Below, piece after piece: positions 11,349 to 25,500 of a stretch of DNA of 64,000 nucleotides. The translations under genes and the position numbers were made by a program. Under the pieces are notes generated by a model. It was not told the DNA's origin. It ran no database searches and was given only the letters and a program-made list of their open reading frames with translations. Within the stretch, counting starts at the first letter, position 1. Each line of letters opens with the position of its first letter. The stretch lies in assembly GCA_037893245.1 (NCBI GenBank), contig JBAIAA010000648.1, forward strand, positions 124,001 to 188,000, read 5' to 3'. The stretch comes from Crossaster papposus. Its lineage: Eukaryota > Echinodermata > Asteroidea > Velatida > Solasteridae.

Positions 11349-14300
11349 GTGTCTACTTTGTCACTCCGAGTCGAGTACCTCATGTCATACCAAAAACTTG
11401 TTAGCAGAGCGGGGTTTCGATCCTCGGACCTCTGGGTTATGGGCCCAGCACGCTTCAACTGCGCCACTATGCCTCATGTAAATTTAGAAAATGCAAACAA
11501 AATTAAAGCAGACATTCTAAAAACATTCTACAATATTTATTAAATGTGAATAGCAGTGAAGCAAAAATACCTAGTTAGCAAAGCGAGGTTTTGGTCCTCG
11601 GACCTCTGGGCTATGGGCCCATCACGCTCCCGCTGCACTACTCTGCGTAACTATTTTTAATGAAAATAAAATCCCTATCAAATACAAAATTATCCTGAGC
11701 AGACCGAGGTTGTGATCATCCGAACTCTCGGTTACTGACCAAGAAAGGGTCTACTTTGTCACTCTGAGTCGAGTACTTCAAGTCATACCAAAAACTTATT
11801 AGCAGCAGAACGAGGTTTTGATCCTCGGCACTCTGGGTTATAGGCCCAGCAAGCTTCCACCATGCCTCATGTAAATTTAGAAAAACAACAAACAAAATAA
11901 AAGCAGACATTCTAAAAACATTCTAAAATAATTATTAAATTTGAATAACAGTGAAGCAAAAATACCTCTTTAGCAGAGCGAGGTTTCGGTCCTCGGGCCT
12001 CTGGGTTATGGGCCCATCACGCTCCCACGGCACCACTCTGCGTAACTATTTGTAATGAAAATGAAATCACTTTCAAGAAAATAATTATCCTGAGCAGACC
12101 GAGGTTGTGGTCAACCAAACTCTCGGGTACTGACCAAGAAAGTGTCTACTTTGTCACTCCGAGTCGAGTACCTCATGTCATACCAAAAACTTGTTAGCAG
12201 AGCGGGGTTTCGATCCTCGGACCTCTGGGTTATGGGCCCAGCACGCTTCAACTGCGCCACTATGCCTCATGTAAATTTAGAAAATGCAAACAAAATTAAA
12301 GCAGACATTCTAAAAACATTCTACAATATTTATTAAATGTGAATAGCAGTGAAGCAAAAATACCTAGTTAGCAAAGCGAGGTTTTGGTCCTCGGACCTCT
12401 GGGCTATGGGCCCATCACGCTCCCGCTGCACTACTCTGCGTAACTATTTTTAATGAAAATGAAATCCCTATCAAATACAAAATTATCCTGAGCAGACCGA
12501 GGTTGTGATCATCCGAACACTCGGTTACTGACCAAGAAAGGGTCTACTTTGTCACTCTGAGTCGAGTACTTCAAGTCATACCCAAAACTTATTAGCAGCA
12601 GAACGAGGTTTTGATCCTCGGCACTCTGGGTTATAGGCCCAGCAAGCTTCCACTGCGCCACCATGCCTCATGTAAATTTAGAAAAACAACAAACAAAATA
12701 AAAGCATACATTCTAAAAACATTCTAAAATAATTATTAAATTTGAATAACAGTGAAGCAAAAATACCTCTTTAGCAGAGCGAGGTTTCGGTCCTCGGGCC
12801 TCTGGGTTATGGGCCCATCACGCTCCCACGGCACCACTCTGCGTAACTATTTGTAATAAAAATGAAATCACTTTCAAGAAAATAATTATCCTGAGCAGAC
12901 CGAGGTTGTGGTCAACCAAACTCTCGGGTACTGACCAAGAAAGTGTCTACTTTGTCACTCCGAGTCGAGTACCTCATGTCATACCAAAAACTTGTTAGCA
13001 GAGCGGGGTTTCGATCCTCGGACCTCTGGGTTATGGGCCCAGCACGCTTCAACTGCGCCACTATGCCTCATGTAAATTTAGAAAATGCAAACAAAATTAA
13101 AGCAGACATTCTAAAAACATTCTACAATATTTATTAAATGTGAATAGCAGTGAAGCAAAAATACCTAGTTAGCAAAGCGAGGTTTTGGTCCTCGGACCTC
13201 TGGGCTATGGGCCCATCACGCTCCCGCTGCACTACTCTGCGTAACTATTTTTAATGAAAATGAAATCCCTATCAAATACAAAATTATCCTGAGCAGACCG
13301 AGGTTGTGATCATCCGAACTCTCGGTTACTGACCAAGAAAGGGTCTACTTTGTCACTCTGAGTCGAGTACTTCAAGTCATACCAAAAACTTATTAGCAGC
13401 AGAACGAGGTTTTGATCCTCGGCACTCTGGGTTATAGGCCCAGCAAGCTTCCACCATGCCTCATGTAAATTTAGAAAAACAACAAACAAAATAAAAGCAG
13501 ACATTCTAAAAACATTTTAAAATAATTATTAAATTTGAATAACAGTGAAGCAAAAATACCTCTTTAGCAGAGCGAGGTTTCGGTCCTCGGGCCTCTGGGT
13601 TATGGGCCCATCACGCTCCCACGGCACCACTCTGCGTAACTATTTGTAATGAAAATGAAATCACTTTCAAGAAAATAATTATCCTGAGCAGACCGAGGTT
13701 GTGGTCAACCAAACTCTCGGGTACTGACCAAGAAAGTGTCTACTTTGTCACTCCGAGTCGAGTACCTCATGTCATACCAAAAACTTGTTAGCAGAGCGGG
13801 GTTTCGATCCTCGGACCTCTGGGTTATGGGCCCAGCACGCTTCAACTGCGCCACTATGCCTCATGTAAATTTAGAAAATGCAAACAAAATTAAAGCAGAC
13901 ATTCTAAAAACATTCTACAATATTTATTAAATGTGAATAGCAGTGAAGCAAAAATACCTAGTTAGCAAAGCGAGGTTTTGGTCCTCGGACCTCTGGGCTA
14001 TGGGCCCATCACGCTCCCGCTGCACTACTCTGCGTAACTATTTTTAATGAAAATGAAATCCCTATCAAATACAAAATTATCCTGAGCAGACCGAGGTTGT
14101 GATCATCCGAACACTCGGTTACTGACCAAGAAAGGGTCTACTTTGTCACTCTGAGTCGAGTACTTCAAGTCATACCAAAAACGTATTAGCAGCAGAACGA
14201 GGTTTTGATCCTCGGCACTCTGGGTTATAGGCCCAGCAAGCTTCCACTGCGCCACCATGCCTCATGTAAATTTAGAAAAACAACAAACAAAATAAAAGCA

Positions 14301-14536
14301 TACATTCTAAAAACATTCTAAAATAATTATTAAATTTGAATAACAGTGAAGCAAAAATACCTCTTTAGCAGAGCGAGGTTTCGGTCCTCGGGCCTCTGGG
14401 TTATGGGCCCATCACGCTCCCACGGCACCACTCTGCGTAACTATTTGTAATGAAAATGAAATCACTTTCAAGAAAATAATTATCCTGAGCAGACCGAGGT
14501 TGTGGTCAACCAAACTCTCGGGTACTGACCAAGAAA
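11349..14536. repeat. 1594-bp (two-unit) higher-order duplication
   Basis: Two blocks, 11349-12942 and 12943-14536. Both carry an 8-bp deletion in module C (CTTCCACCATGCC, near 11858 and 13452), GAACACTCGG (12516 and 14110) and AGCATACATTC (12705 and 14299). The 8-bp loss removes part of the A box of module C in both copies. Confidence 0.8.
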
Positions 14537-15334
14537 GTGTCTACTTTGTCACTCAGAGTCGAGTACCTCATGTCATACCAAAAACTTGTTAGCAGAGCGG
14601 GGTTTCGATCCTCGGACCTCTGGGTTATGGGCCCAGCACGCTTCAACTGCGCCACTATGCCTCATGTAAATTTAGAAAATGCAAACAAAATTAAAGCAGA
14701 CATTCTAAAAACATTCTACAATATTTATTAAATGTGAATAGCAGTGAAGCAAAAATACCTAGTTAGCAAAGCGAGGTTTTGGTCCTCGGACCTCTGGGCT
14801 ATGGGCCCATCACGCTCCCGCTGCACTACTCTGCGTAACTATTTTTAATGAAAATGAAATCCCTATCAAATACAAAATTATCCTGAGCAGACCGAGGTTG
14901 TGATCATCCGAACTCTCGGTTACTGACCAAGAAAGGGTCTACTTTGTCACTCTGAGTCGAGTACTTCAAGTCATACCAAAAACTTATTAGCAGCAGAACG
15001 AGGTTTTGATCCTCGGCACTCTGGGTAGGCCCAGCAAGCTTCCACTGCCCCACCATGCCTCATGTAAATTTAGAAAAACAACAAACAAAATAAAAGCAGA
15101 CATTCTAAAAACATTCTAAAATAATTATTAAATTTGAATAACAGTGAAGCAAAAATACCTCTTTAGCAGAGCGAGGTTTCGGTCCTCGGGCCTCTGGGTT
15201 ATGGGCCCATCACGCTCCCACGGCACCACTCTGCGTAACTATTTGTAATGAAAATGAAATCACTTTCAAGAAAATAATGATCCTGAGCAGACCGAGGTTG
15301 TGGTCAACCAAACTCTCGGGTACTGACCAAGAAA

Positions 15335-15732
15335 GTGTCTACTTTGTCACTCCGAGTCGAGTACCTCAAGTCATACCAAAAACTTGTTAGCAGAGCGGGG
15401 TTTCGATCCTCGGACCTCTGGGTTATGGGCCCAGCACGCTTCAACTGCGCCACTATGCCTCATGTAAATTTAGAAAATGCAAACAAAATTAAAGCAGACA
15501 TTCTAAAAACATTCTACAATATTTATTAAATGTGAATAGCAGTGAAGCAAAAATACCTCTTTAGCAGAGCGAGGTTTCGGTCCTCGGGCCTCTGGGTTAA
15601 GGGCCCATCACGCTCCCACGGCACCACTCTGCGTAACTATTTGTAATGAAAATGAAATCACTTTCAAGAAAATAATTATCCTGAGCAGAGCGAGGTTGTG
15701 GTCAACCAAACTCTCGGGTACTGACCAAGAAA
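15335..15732. repeat. 398-bp half unit (A then D; B and C lost)
   Basis: Module A at 15388 is followed directly by D-type sequence: the spacer GTGAAGCAAAAATACCT switches from the CTAGTTAGC continuation to CTCTTTAGC near 15558. This is what an unequal exchange between the homologous A-B and C-D spacers, 403 bp apart, would produce. The unit also has CCTCAAGTC instead of CCTCATGTC, a C-type base. Confidence 0.8.
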
Positions 15733-17104
15733 GTGTCTACTTTGTCACTCCGAGTCGAGTACCTCATGTCATACCAAAAACTTGTTAGCAGAGCGGGGTT
15801 TCGATCCTCGGACCTCTGGGTTATGGGCCCTGCACGCTTCAACTGCGCCACTATGCCTCATGTAAATTTAGAAAATGCAAACAAAATTAAAGCAGACATT
15901 CTAAAAACATTCTACAATATTTATTAAATGTGAATAGCAGTGAAGCAAAAATACCTAGTTAGCAAAGCGAGGTTTTGGTCCTCGGACCTCTGGGCTATGG
16001 GCCCATCACGCTCCCGCTGCACTACTCTGCGTAACTATTTTTAATGAAAATGAAATCCCTATCAAATACAAAATTATCCTGAGCAGACCGAGGTTGTGAT
16101 CATCCGAACTCTCGGTTACTGACCAAGAAAGGGTCTACTTTGTCACTCTGAGTCGAGTACTTCAAGTCATACCAAAAACTTATTAGCAGCAGAACGAGGT
16201 TTTGATCCTCGGCACTCTGGGTTATAGGCCCAGCAAGCTTCCACTGCGCCACCATGCCTCATGTAAATTTAGAAAAACAACAAACAAAATAAAAGCAGAC
16301 ATTCTAAAAACATTCTAAAATAATTATTAAATTTGAATAACAGTGAAGCAAAAATACCTCTTTAGCAGAGCGAGGTTTCGGTCCTCGGGCCTCTGGGTTA
16401 TGGGCCCATCACGCTCCCACGGCACCACTCTGCGTAACTATTTGTAATGAAAATGAAATCACTTTCAAGAAAATAATTATCCTGAGCAGACCGAGGTTGT
16501 GGTCAACCAAACTCTCGGGTACTGACCAAGAAAGTGTCTACTTTGTCACTCCGAGTCGAGTACCTCATGTCATACCAAAAACTTGTTAGCAGAGCGGGGT
16601 TTCGATCCTCGGACCTCTGGGTTATGGGCCCAGCACGCTTCAACTGCGCCACTATGCCTCATGTAAATTTAGAAAATGCAAACAAAATTAAAGCAGACAT
16701 TCTAAAAACATTCTACAATATTTATTAAATGTGAATAGCAGTGAAGCAAAAATACCTAGTTAGCAAAGCGAGGTTTTGGTCCTCGGACCTCTGGGCTATG
16801 GGCCCATCACGCTCCCGCTGCACTACTCTGCGTAACTATTTTTAATGAAAATGAAATCCCTATCAAATACAAAATTATCCTGAGCAGACCGAGGTTGTGA
16901 TCATCCGAACTCTCGGTTACTGACCAAGAAAGGGTCTACTTTGTCACTCTGAGTCGAGTACTTCAAGTCATACCAAAAACTTATTAGCAGCAGAACGAGG
17001 TTTTGATCCTCGGCACTCTGGGTTATAGGCCCAGCAAGCTTCCACTGCGCCACCATGCCTCATGTAAATTTAGAAAAACAACAAACAAAATAAAAGCAGA
17101 CAAA

Positions 17105-17159
17105 TGTCCTCGGGCCTCTGGGTTATGAGCCCATCACGCTCCCACGGCACCACTCTGCG
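17105..17159 (-). pseudogene. Truncated module D (76-bp deletion)
   Basis: The deletion joins AAAAGCAGACA of the C spacer to AATGTCCTCGGGCC within module D. It removes the T5 terminator, the acceptor 3' strand and the T arm with the B box, so this copy cannot use a type-2 Pol III promoter. The anticodon loop also carries GAGCCC instead of GGGCCC. It makes the unit 725 bp long. Confidence 0.75.
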
Positions 17160-18515
17160 TAACTATTTGTAATGAAAATGAAATCACTTTCAAGAAAATA
17201 ATTATCCTGAGCAGACCGAGGTTGTGGTCAACCAAACTCTCGGGTACTGACCAAGAAAGTGTCTACTTTGTCACTCCGAGTCGAGTACCTCATGTCATAC
17301 CAAAAACTTGTTAGCAGAGCGGGGTTTCGATCCTCGGACCTCTGGGTTATGGGCCCAGCACGCTTCAACTCCGCCACTATGCCTCATGTAAATTTAGAAA
17401 ATGCAAACAAAATTAAAGCAGACATTCTGAAAACATTCTACAATATTTATTAAATGTGAATAGCAGTGAAGCAAAAATACCTAGTTAGCAAAGCGAGGTT
17501 TTGGTCCTCGGACCTCTGGGCTATGGGCCCATCACGCTCCCGCTGCACTACTCTGCGTAACTATTTTTAATGAAAATGAAATCCCTATCAAATACAAAAT
17601 TATCCTGAGCAGACCGAGGTTGTGATCATCCGAACTCTCGGTTACTGACCAAGAAAGGGTCTACTTTGTCACTCTGAGTCGAGTACTTCAAGTCATACCA
17701 AAAACTTATTAGCAGCAGAACGAGGTTTTGATCCTCGGCACTCTGGGTTATAGGCCCAGCAAGCTTCCACTGCGCCACCATGCCTAATGTAAATTTAGAA
17801 AAACAACAAACAAAATAAAAGCAGACATTCTAAAAACATTCTAAAATAATTATTAAATTTGAATAACAGTGAAGCAAAAATACCTCTTTAGCAGAGCGAG
17901 GTTTCGGTCCTAGGGCCTCTGGGTTATGGGCCCATCACGCTCCCACGGCACCACTTTGCGTAACTATTTGTAATGAAAATGAAATCACTTTCAAGAAAAT
18001 AATTATCCTGAGCAGACCGAGGTTGTGGTCAACCAAACTATCGGGTACTGACCAAGAAAGTGTGTCTACTTTGTCACTCCGAGTCGAGTACCTCATGTCA
18101 TACCAAAAACTTGTTAGCAGAGCGGGGTTTCGATCCTCGGACCTCTGGGTTATGGGCCCAGCACGCTTCAACTGCGCCACTATGCCTCATGTAAATTTAG
18201 AAAATGCAAACAAAATTAAAGCAGACATTCTAAAAACATTCTACAATATTTATTAAATGTGAATAGCAGTGAAGCAAAAATACCTAGTTAGCAAAGCGAG
18301 GTTTTGGTCCTCGGACCTCTGGGCTATGGGCCCATCACGCTCCCGCTGCACTACTCTGCCTAACTATTTTTAATGAAAATGAAATCCCTATCAAATACAA
18401 AATTATCCTGAGCAGACCGAGGTTGTGATCATCCGAACTCTCGGTTACTGACCAAGAAAGGGTCTACTTTGTCACTCTGAGTCGAGTACTTCAAGTCATA
18501 CCAAAAACTTATTAG

Positions 18516-18587
18516 CAGCAGAACGAGGTTTTGATCCTCGGCACTCTGGGTTATGGGCCCAGCACGCTTCAACTGCGCCACTATGCC
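18516..18587 (-). pseudogene. Module C converted to A-type 5' half, CAT restored
   Basis: The 3' half is module C (AGCAGCAGAACGAGG, CGGCACTCTGGG on the plus strand). From GGGTTATGGGCCCAGCACGC to CTATGCC it is identical to module A, so the anticodon is CAT again. The spacer after it is still C-type (GAAAAACAACAAAC), so the A segment is a short patch, as expected from gene conversion rather than crossover. Confidence 0.7.
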
Positions 18588-19435
18588 TCATGTAAATTTA
18601 GAAAAACAACAAACAAAATAAAAGCAGACATTCTAAAAACATTCTAAAATAATTATTAAATTTGAATAACAGTGAAGCAAAAATACCTCTTTAGCAGAGC
18701 GAGGTTTCGGTCCTCGGGCCTCTGGGTTATGGGCCCATCACGCTCCCACGGCACCACTTTGCGTAACTATTTGTAATGAAAATGAAATCACTTTCAAGAA
18801 AATAATTATCCTGAGCAGACCGAGGTTGTGGTCAACCAAACTCTCGGGTACTGACCAAGAAAGTGTGTCTACTTTGTCACTCCGAGTCGAGTACCTCATG
18901 TCATACCAAAAACTTGTTAGCAGAGCGGGGTTTCGATCCTCGGACCTCTGGGTTATGGGCCCAGCACGCTTCAACTGCGCCACTATGCCTCATGTAAATT
19001 TAGAAAATGCAAACAAAATTAAAGCAGACATTCTAAAAACATTCTACAATATTTATTAAATGTGAATAGCAGTGAAGCAAAAATACCTAGTTAGCAAAGC
19101 GAGGTTTTGGTCCTCGGACCTCTGGGCTATGGGCCCATCACGCTCCCGCTGCACTACTCTGCCTAACTATTTTTAATGAAAATGAAATCCCTATCAAATA
19201 CAAAATTATCCTGAGCAGACCGAGGTTGTGATCATCCGAACTCTCGGTTACTGACCAAGAAAGGGTCTACTTTGTCACTCTGAGTCGAGTACTTCAAGTC
19301 ATACCAAAAACTTATTAGCAGCAGAACGAGGTTTTGATCCTCGGCACTCTGGGTTATAGGCCCAGCAAGCTTCCACTGCGCCACCATGCCTCATGTAAAT
19401 TTAGAAAAACAACAAACAAAATAAAAGCAGACAAA

Positions 19436-19490
19436 TGTCCTCGGGCCTCTGGGTTATGAGCCCATCACGCTCCCACGGCACCACTCTGCG
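19436..19490 (-). pseudogene. Truncated module D, second copy
   Basis: Same junction and same GAGCCC variant as the copy at 17105; it is its partner in the 2331-bp duplication. Confidence 0.75.
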
Positions 19491-20846
19491 TAACTATTTG
19501 TAATGAAAATGAAATCACTTTCAAGAAAATAATTATCCTGAGCAGACCGAGGTTGTGGTCAACCAAACTCTCGGGTACTGACCAAGAAAGTGTCTACTTT
19601 GTCACTCCGAGTCGAGTACCTCATGTCATACCAAAAACTTGTTAGCAGAGCGGGGTTTCGATCCTCGGACCTCTGGGTTATGGGCCCAGCACGCTTCAAC
19701 TCCGCCACTATGCCTCATGTAAATTTAGAAAATGCAAACAAAATTAAAGCAGACATTCTGAAAACATTCTACAATATTTATTAAATGTGAATAGCAGTGA
19801 AGCAAAAATACCTAGTTAGCAAAGCGAGGTTTTGGTCCTCGGACCTCTGGGCTATGGGCCCATCACGCTCCCGCTGCACTACTCTGCGTAACTATTTTTA
19901 ATGAAAATGAAATCCCTATCAAATACAAAATTATCCTGAGCAGACCGAGGTTGTGATCATCCGAACTCTCGGTTACTGACCAAGAAAGGGTCTACTTTGT
20001 CACTCTGAGTCGAGTACTTCAAGTCATACCAAAAACTTATTAGCAGCAGAACGAGGTTTTGATCCTCGGCACTCTGGGTTATAGGCCCAGCAAGCTTCCA
20101 CTGCGCCACCATGCCTAATGTAAATTTAGAAAAACAACAAACAAAATAAAAGCAGACATTCTAAAAACATTCTAAAATAATTATTAAATTTGAATAACAG
20201 TGAAGCAAAAATACCTCTTTAGCAGAGCGAGGTTTCGGTCCTAGGGCCTCTGGGTTATGGGCCCATCACGCTCCCACGGCACCACTTTGCGTAACTATTT
20301 GTAATGAAAATGAAATCACTTTCAAGAAAATAATTATCCTGAGCAGACCGAGGTTGTGGTCAACCAAACTATCGGGTACTGACCAAGAAAGTGTGTCTAC
20401 TTTGTCACTCCGAGTCGAGTACCTCATGTCATACCAAAAACTTGTTAGCAGAGCGGGGTTTCGATCCTCGGACCTCTGGGTTATGGGCCCAGCACGCTTC
20501 AACTGCGCCACTATGCCTCATGTAAATTTAGAAAATGCAAACAAAATTAAAGCAGACATTCTAAAAACATTCTACAATATTTATTAAATGTGAATAGCAG
20601 TGAAGCAAAAATACCTAGTTAGCAAAGCGAGGTTTTGGTCCTCGGACCTCTGGGCTATGGGCCCATCACGCTCCCGCTGCACTACTCTGCCTAACTATTT
20701 TTAATGAAAATGAAATCCCTATCAAATACAAAATTATCCTGAGCAGACCGAGGTTGTGATCATCCGAACTCTCGGTTACTGACCAAGAAAGGGTCTACTT
20801 TGTCACTCTGAGTCGAGTACTTCAAGTCATACCAAAAACTTATTAG

Positions 20847-20918
20847 CAGCAGAACGAGGTTTTGATCCTCGGCACTCTGGGTTATGGGCCCAGCACGCTT
20901 CAACTGCGCCACTATGCC
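20847..20918 (-). pseudogene. Converted module C (duplicate)
   Basis: Same C-A-C patch as at 18516, inherited through the 2331-bp duplication. Confidence 0.7.
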
Positions 20919-22450
20919 TCATGTAAATTTAGAAAAACAACAAACAAAATAAAAGCAGACATTCTAAAAACATTCTAAAATAATTATTAAATTTGAATAA
21001 CAGTGAAGCAAAAATACCTCTTTAGCAGAGCGAGGTTTCGGTCCTCGGGCCTCTGGGTTATGGGCCCATCACGCTCCCACGGCACCACTTTGCGTAACTA
21101 TTTGTAATGAAAATGAAATCACTTTCAAGAAAATAATTATCCTGAGCAGACCGAGGTTGTGGTCAACCAAACTCTCGGGTACTGACCAAGAAAGTGTGTC
21201 TACTTTGTCACTCCGAGTCGAGTACCTCATGTCATACCAAAAACTTGTTAGCAGAGCGGGGTTTCGATCCTCGGACCTCTGGGTTATGGGCCCAGCACGC
21301 TTCAACTGCGCCACTATGCCTCATGTAAATTTAGAAAATGCAAACAAAATTAAAGCAGACATTCTAAAAACATTCTACAATATTTATTAAATGTGAATAG
21401 CAGTGAAGCAAAAATACCTAGTTAGCAAAGCGAGGTTTTGGTCCTCGGACCTCTGGGCTATGGGCCCATCACGCTCCCGCTGCACTACTCTGCCTAACTA
21501 TTTTTAATGAAAATGAAATCCCTATCAAATACAAAATTATCCTGAGCAGACCGAGGTTGTGATCATCCGAACTCTCGGTTACTGACCAAGAAAGGGTCTA
21601 CTTTGTCACTCTGAGTCGAGTACTTCAAGTCATACCAAAAACTTATTAGCAGCAGAACGAGGTTTTGATCCTCGGCACTCTGGGTTATAGGCCCAGCAAG
21701 CTTCCACTGCGCCACCATGCCTCATGTAAATTTAGAAAAACAACAAACAAAATAAAAGCAGACATTCTAAAAACATTCTAAAATAATTATTAAATTTGAA
21801 TAACAGTGAAGCAAAAATACCTCTTTAGCAGAGCGAGGTTTCGGTCCTCGGGCCTCTGGGTTATGGGCCCATCACGCTCCAACGGCACCACTCTGCGTAA
21901 CTATTTGTAATGAAAATGAAATCACTTTCAAGAAAATAATTATCCTGAGCAGACCGAGGTTGTGGTCAACCAAACTCTCGGGTACTGACCAAGAAAGTGT
22001 CTACTTTGTCACTCCGAGTCGAGTACCTCATGTCATACCAAAAACTTGTTAGCAGAGCGGGGTTTCGATCCTCGGACCTCTGGGTTATGGGCCCAGCACG
22101 CTTCAACTCCGCCACTATGCCTCATGTAAATTTAGAAAATGCAAACAAAATTAAAGCAGACATTCTAAAAACATTCTACAATATTTATTAAATGTGAATA
22201 GCAGTGAAGCAAAAATACCTAGTTAGCAAAGCGAGGTTTTGGTCCTCGGACCTCTGGGCTATGGGCCCATCACGCTCCCGCTGCACTACTCTGCGTAACT
22301 ATTTTTAATGAAAATGAAATCCCTATCAAATACAAAATTATCCTGAGCAGACCGAGGTTGTGATCATCCGAACTCTCGGTTACTGACCAAGAAAGGGTCT
22401 ACTTTGTCACTCTGAGTCGAGTACTTCAAGTCATACCAAAAACTTATTAG

Positions 22451-22522
22451 CAGCAGAACGAGGTTTTGATCCTCGGCACTCTGGGTTATGGGCCCAGCAC
22501 GCTTCAACTGCGCCACTATGCC
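22451..22522 (-). pseudogene. Converted module C, third copy
   Basis: The same patch in the unit starting at 21997. As in the others, the next module D has the CCACTTTGCG variant, so patch and variant travel together. Confidence 0.7.
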
Positions 22523-25500
22523 TCATGTAAATTTAGAAAAACAACAAACAAAATAAAAGCAGACATTCTAAAAACATTCTAAAATAATTATTAAATTTGA
22601 ATAACAGTGAAGCAAAAATACCTCTTTAGCAGAGCGAGGTTTCGGTCCTCGGGCCTCTGGGTTATGGGCCCATCACGCTCCCACGGCACCACTTTGCGTA
22701 ACTATTTGTAATGAAAATGAAATCACTTTCAAGAAAATAATTATCCTGAGCAGACCGAGGTTGTGGTCAACCAAACTCTCGGGTACTGACCAAGAAAGTG
22801 TGTCTACTTTGTCACTCCGAGTCGAGTACCTCATGTCATACCAAAAACTTGTTAGCAGAGCGGGGTTTCGATCCTCGGACCTCTGGGTTATGGGCCCAGC
22901 ACGCTTCAACTGCGCCACTATGCCTCATGTAAATTTAGAAAATGCAAACAAAATTAAAGCAGACATTCTAAAAACATTCTACAATATTTATTAAATGTGA
23001 ATAGCAGTGAAGCAAAAATACCTAGTTAGCAAAGCGAGGTTTTGGTCCTCGGACCTCTGGGCTATGGGCCCATCACGCTCCCGCTGCACTACTCTGCGTA
23101 ACTATTTTTAATGAAAATGAAATCCCTATCAAATACAAAATTATCCTGAGCAGACCGAGGTTGTGATCATCCGAACTCTCGGTTACTGACCAAGAAAGGG
23201 TCTACTTTGTCACTCTGAGTCGAGTACTTCAAGTCATACCAAAAACTTATTAGCAGCAGAACGAGGTTTTGATCCTCGGCACTCTGGGTTATAGGCCCAG
23301 CAAGCTTCCACTGCGCCACCATGCCTCATGTAAATTTAGAAAAACAACAAACAAAATAAAAGCAGACATTCTAAAAACATTCTTAAATAATTATTAAATT
23401 TGAATAACAGTGAAGCAAAAATACCTCTTTAGCAGAGCGAGGTTTCGGTCCTCGGGCCTCTGGGTTATGGGCCCATCACGCTCCCACGGCACCACTCTGC
23501 GTAACTATTTGTAATGAAAATGAAATCAATTTCAAGAAAATAATTATCCTGAGCAGACCGAGGTTGTGGTCAACCAAACTCTCGGGTACTGACCAAGAAA
23601 GTGTCTACTTTGTCACTCCGAGTCGAGTACCTCATGTCATACCAAAAACTTGTTAGCAGAGCGGGGTTTCGATCCTCGGACCTCTGGGTTATGGGCCCAG
23701 CACGCTTCAACTCCGCCACTATGCCTCATGTAAATTTAGAAAATGCAAACAAAATTAAAGCAGACATTCTAAAAACATTCTACAATATTTATTAAATGTG
23801 AATAGCAGTGAAGCAAAAATACCTAGTTAGCAAAGCGAGGTTTTGGTCCTCGGACCTCTGGGCTATGGGCCCATCACGCTCCCGCTGCACTACTCTGCGT
23901 AACTATTTTTAATGAAAATGAAATCCCTATCAAATACAAAATTATCCTGAGCAGACCGAGGTTGTGATCATCCGAACTCTCGGTTACTGACCAAGAAAGG
24001 GTCTACTTTGTCACTCTGAGTCGAGTACTTCAAGTCATACCAAAAACTTATTAGCAGCAGAACGAGGTTTTGATCCTCGGCACTCTGGGTTATAGGCCCA
24101 GCAAGCTTCCACTGCGCCACCATGCCTCATGTAAATTTAGAAAAACAACAAACAAAATAAAAGCAGACATTCTAAAAACATTCTAAAATAATTATTAAAT
24201 TTGAATAACAGTGAAGCAAAAATACCTCTTTAGCAGAGCGAGGTTTCGGTCCTCGGGCCTCTGGGTTATGGGCCCATCACGCTCCCACGGCACCACTCTG
24301 CGTAACTATTTGTAATGAAAATGAAATCACTTTCAAGAAAATCATTATCCTGAGCAGACCGAGGTTGTGGTCAACCAAACTCTCGGGTACTCACCAAGAA
24401 AGTGTCTACTTTGTCACTCCGAGTCGAGTACCTCATGTCATACCAAAAACTTGTTAGCAGATCGGGGTTTCGATCCTCGGACCTCTGGGTTATGGGCCCA
24501 GCACGCTTCAACTGCGCCACTATGCCTCATGTAAATTTAGAAAATGCAAACAAAATTAAAGCAGACATTCTAAAAACATTCTACAATATTTATTAAATGT
24601 GAATAGCAGTGAAGCAAAAATACCTAGTTAGCAAAGCGAGGTTTTGGTCCTCGGACCTCTGGGCTATGGGCCCATCACGCTCCCGCTGCACTACTCTGCG
24701 TAACTATTTTTAATGAAAATGAAATCCCTATCAAATACAAAATTATCCTGAGCAGACCGAGGTTGTGATTATCCGAACTCTCGGTTACTGACCAAGAAAG
24801 GGTCTACTTTGTCACTCTGAGTCGAGTACTTCAAGTCATACCAAAAACGTATTAGCAGCAGAACGAGGTTTTGATCCTCGGCACTCTGGGTTATAGGCCC
24901 AGCAAGCTTCCACTGCGCCACCATGCCTCATGTAAATTTAGAAAAACAACAAACAAAATAAAAGCAGACATTCTAAAAACATTCTAAAATAATTATTAAA
25001 TTTGAATAACAGTGAAGCAAAAATACCTCTTTAGCAGAGCGAGGTTTCGGTCCTCGGGCCTCTGGGTTATGGGCCCATCACGCTCCCACGGCACCACTTT
25101 GCGTAACTATTTGTAATGAAAATGAAATCACTTTCAAGAAAATAATTATCCTGAGCAGACCGAGGTTGTGGTCAACCAAACTCTCGGGTACTGACCAAGA
25201 AAGTGTCTACTTTGTCACTCCGAGTCGAGTACCTCATGTCATACCAAAAACTTGTTAGCAGAGCGGGGTTTCGATCCTCGGACCTCTGGGTTATGGGCCC
25301 AGCACGCTTCAACTGCGCCACTATGCCTCATGTAAATTTAGAAAATGCAAACAAAATTAAAGCAGACATTCTAAAAACATTCTACAATATTTATTAAATG
25401 TGAATAGCAGTGAAGCAAAAATACCTAGTTAGGAAAGCGAGGTTTTGGTCCTCGGACCTCTGGGCTATGGGCCCATCACGCTCCCGCTGCACTACTCTGC

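Larger units (their letters stand above)
17101..21763. repeat. 2331-bp (725+803+803) higher-order duplication
   Basis: Blocks ~17101-19431 and ~19432-21763 share private marks at a 2331-bp shift: the 76-bp deletion junction (17101 and 19432), GCCTAATGT (17783 and 20114), TCCTAGGGCC (17911 and 20242), AACTATCGGG (18039 and 20370) and the extra GT in AAAGTGTGTCTAC. The duplication ends where the second copy continues into a normal unit. Confidence 0.85.
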
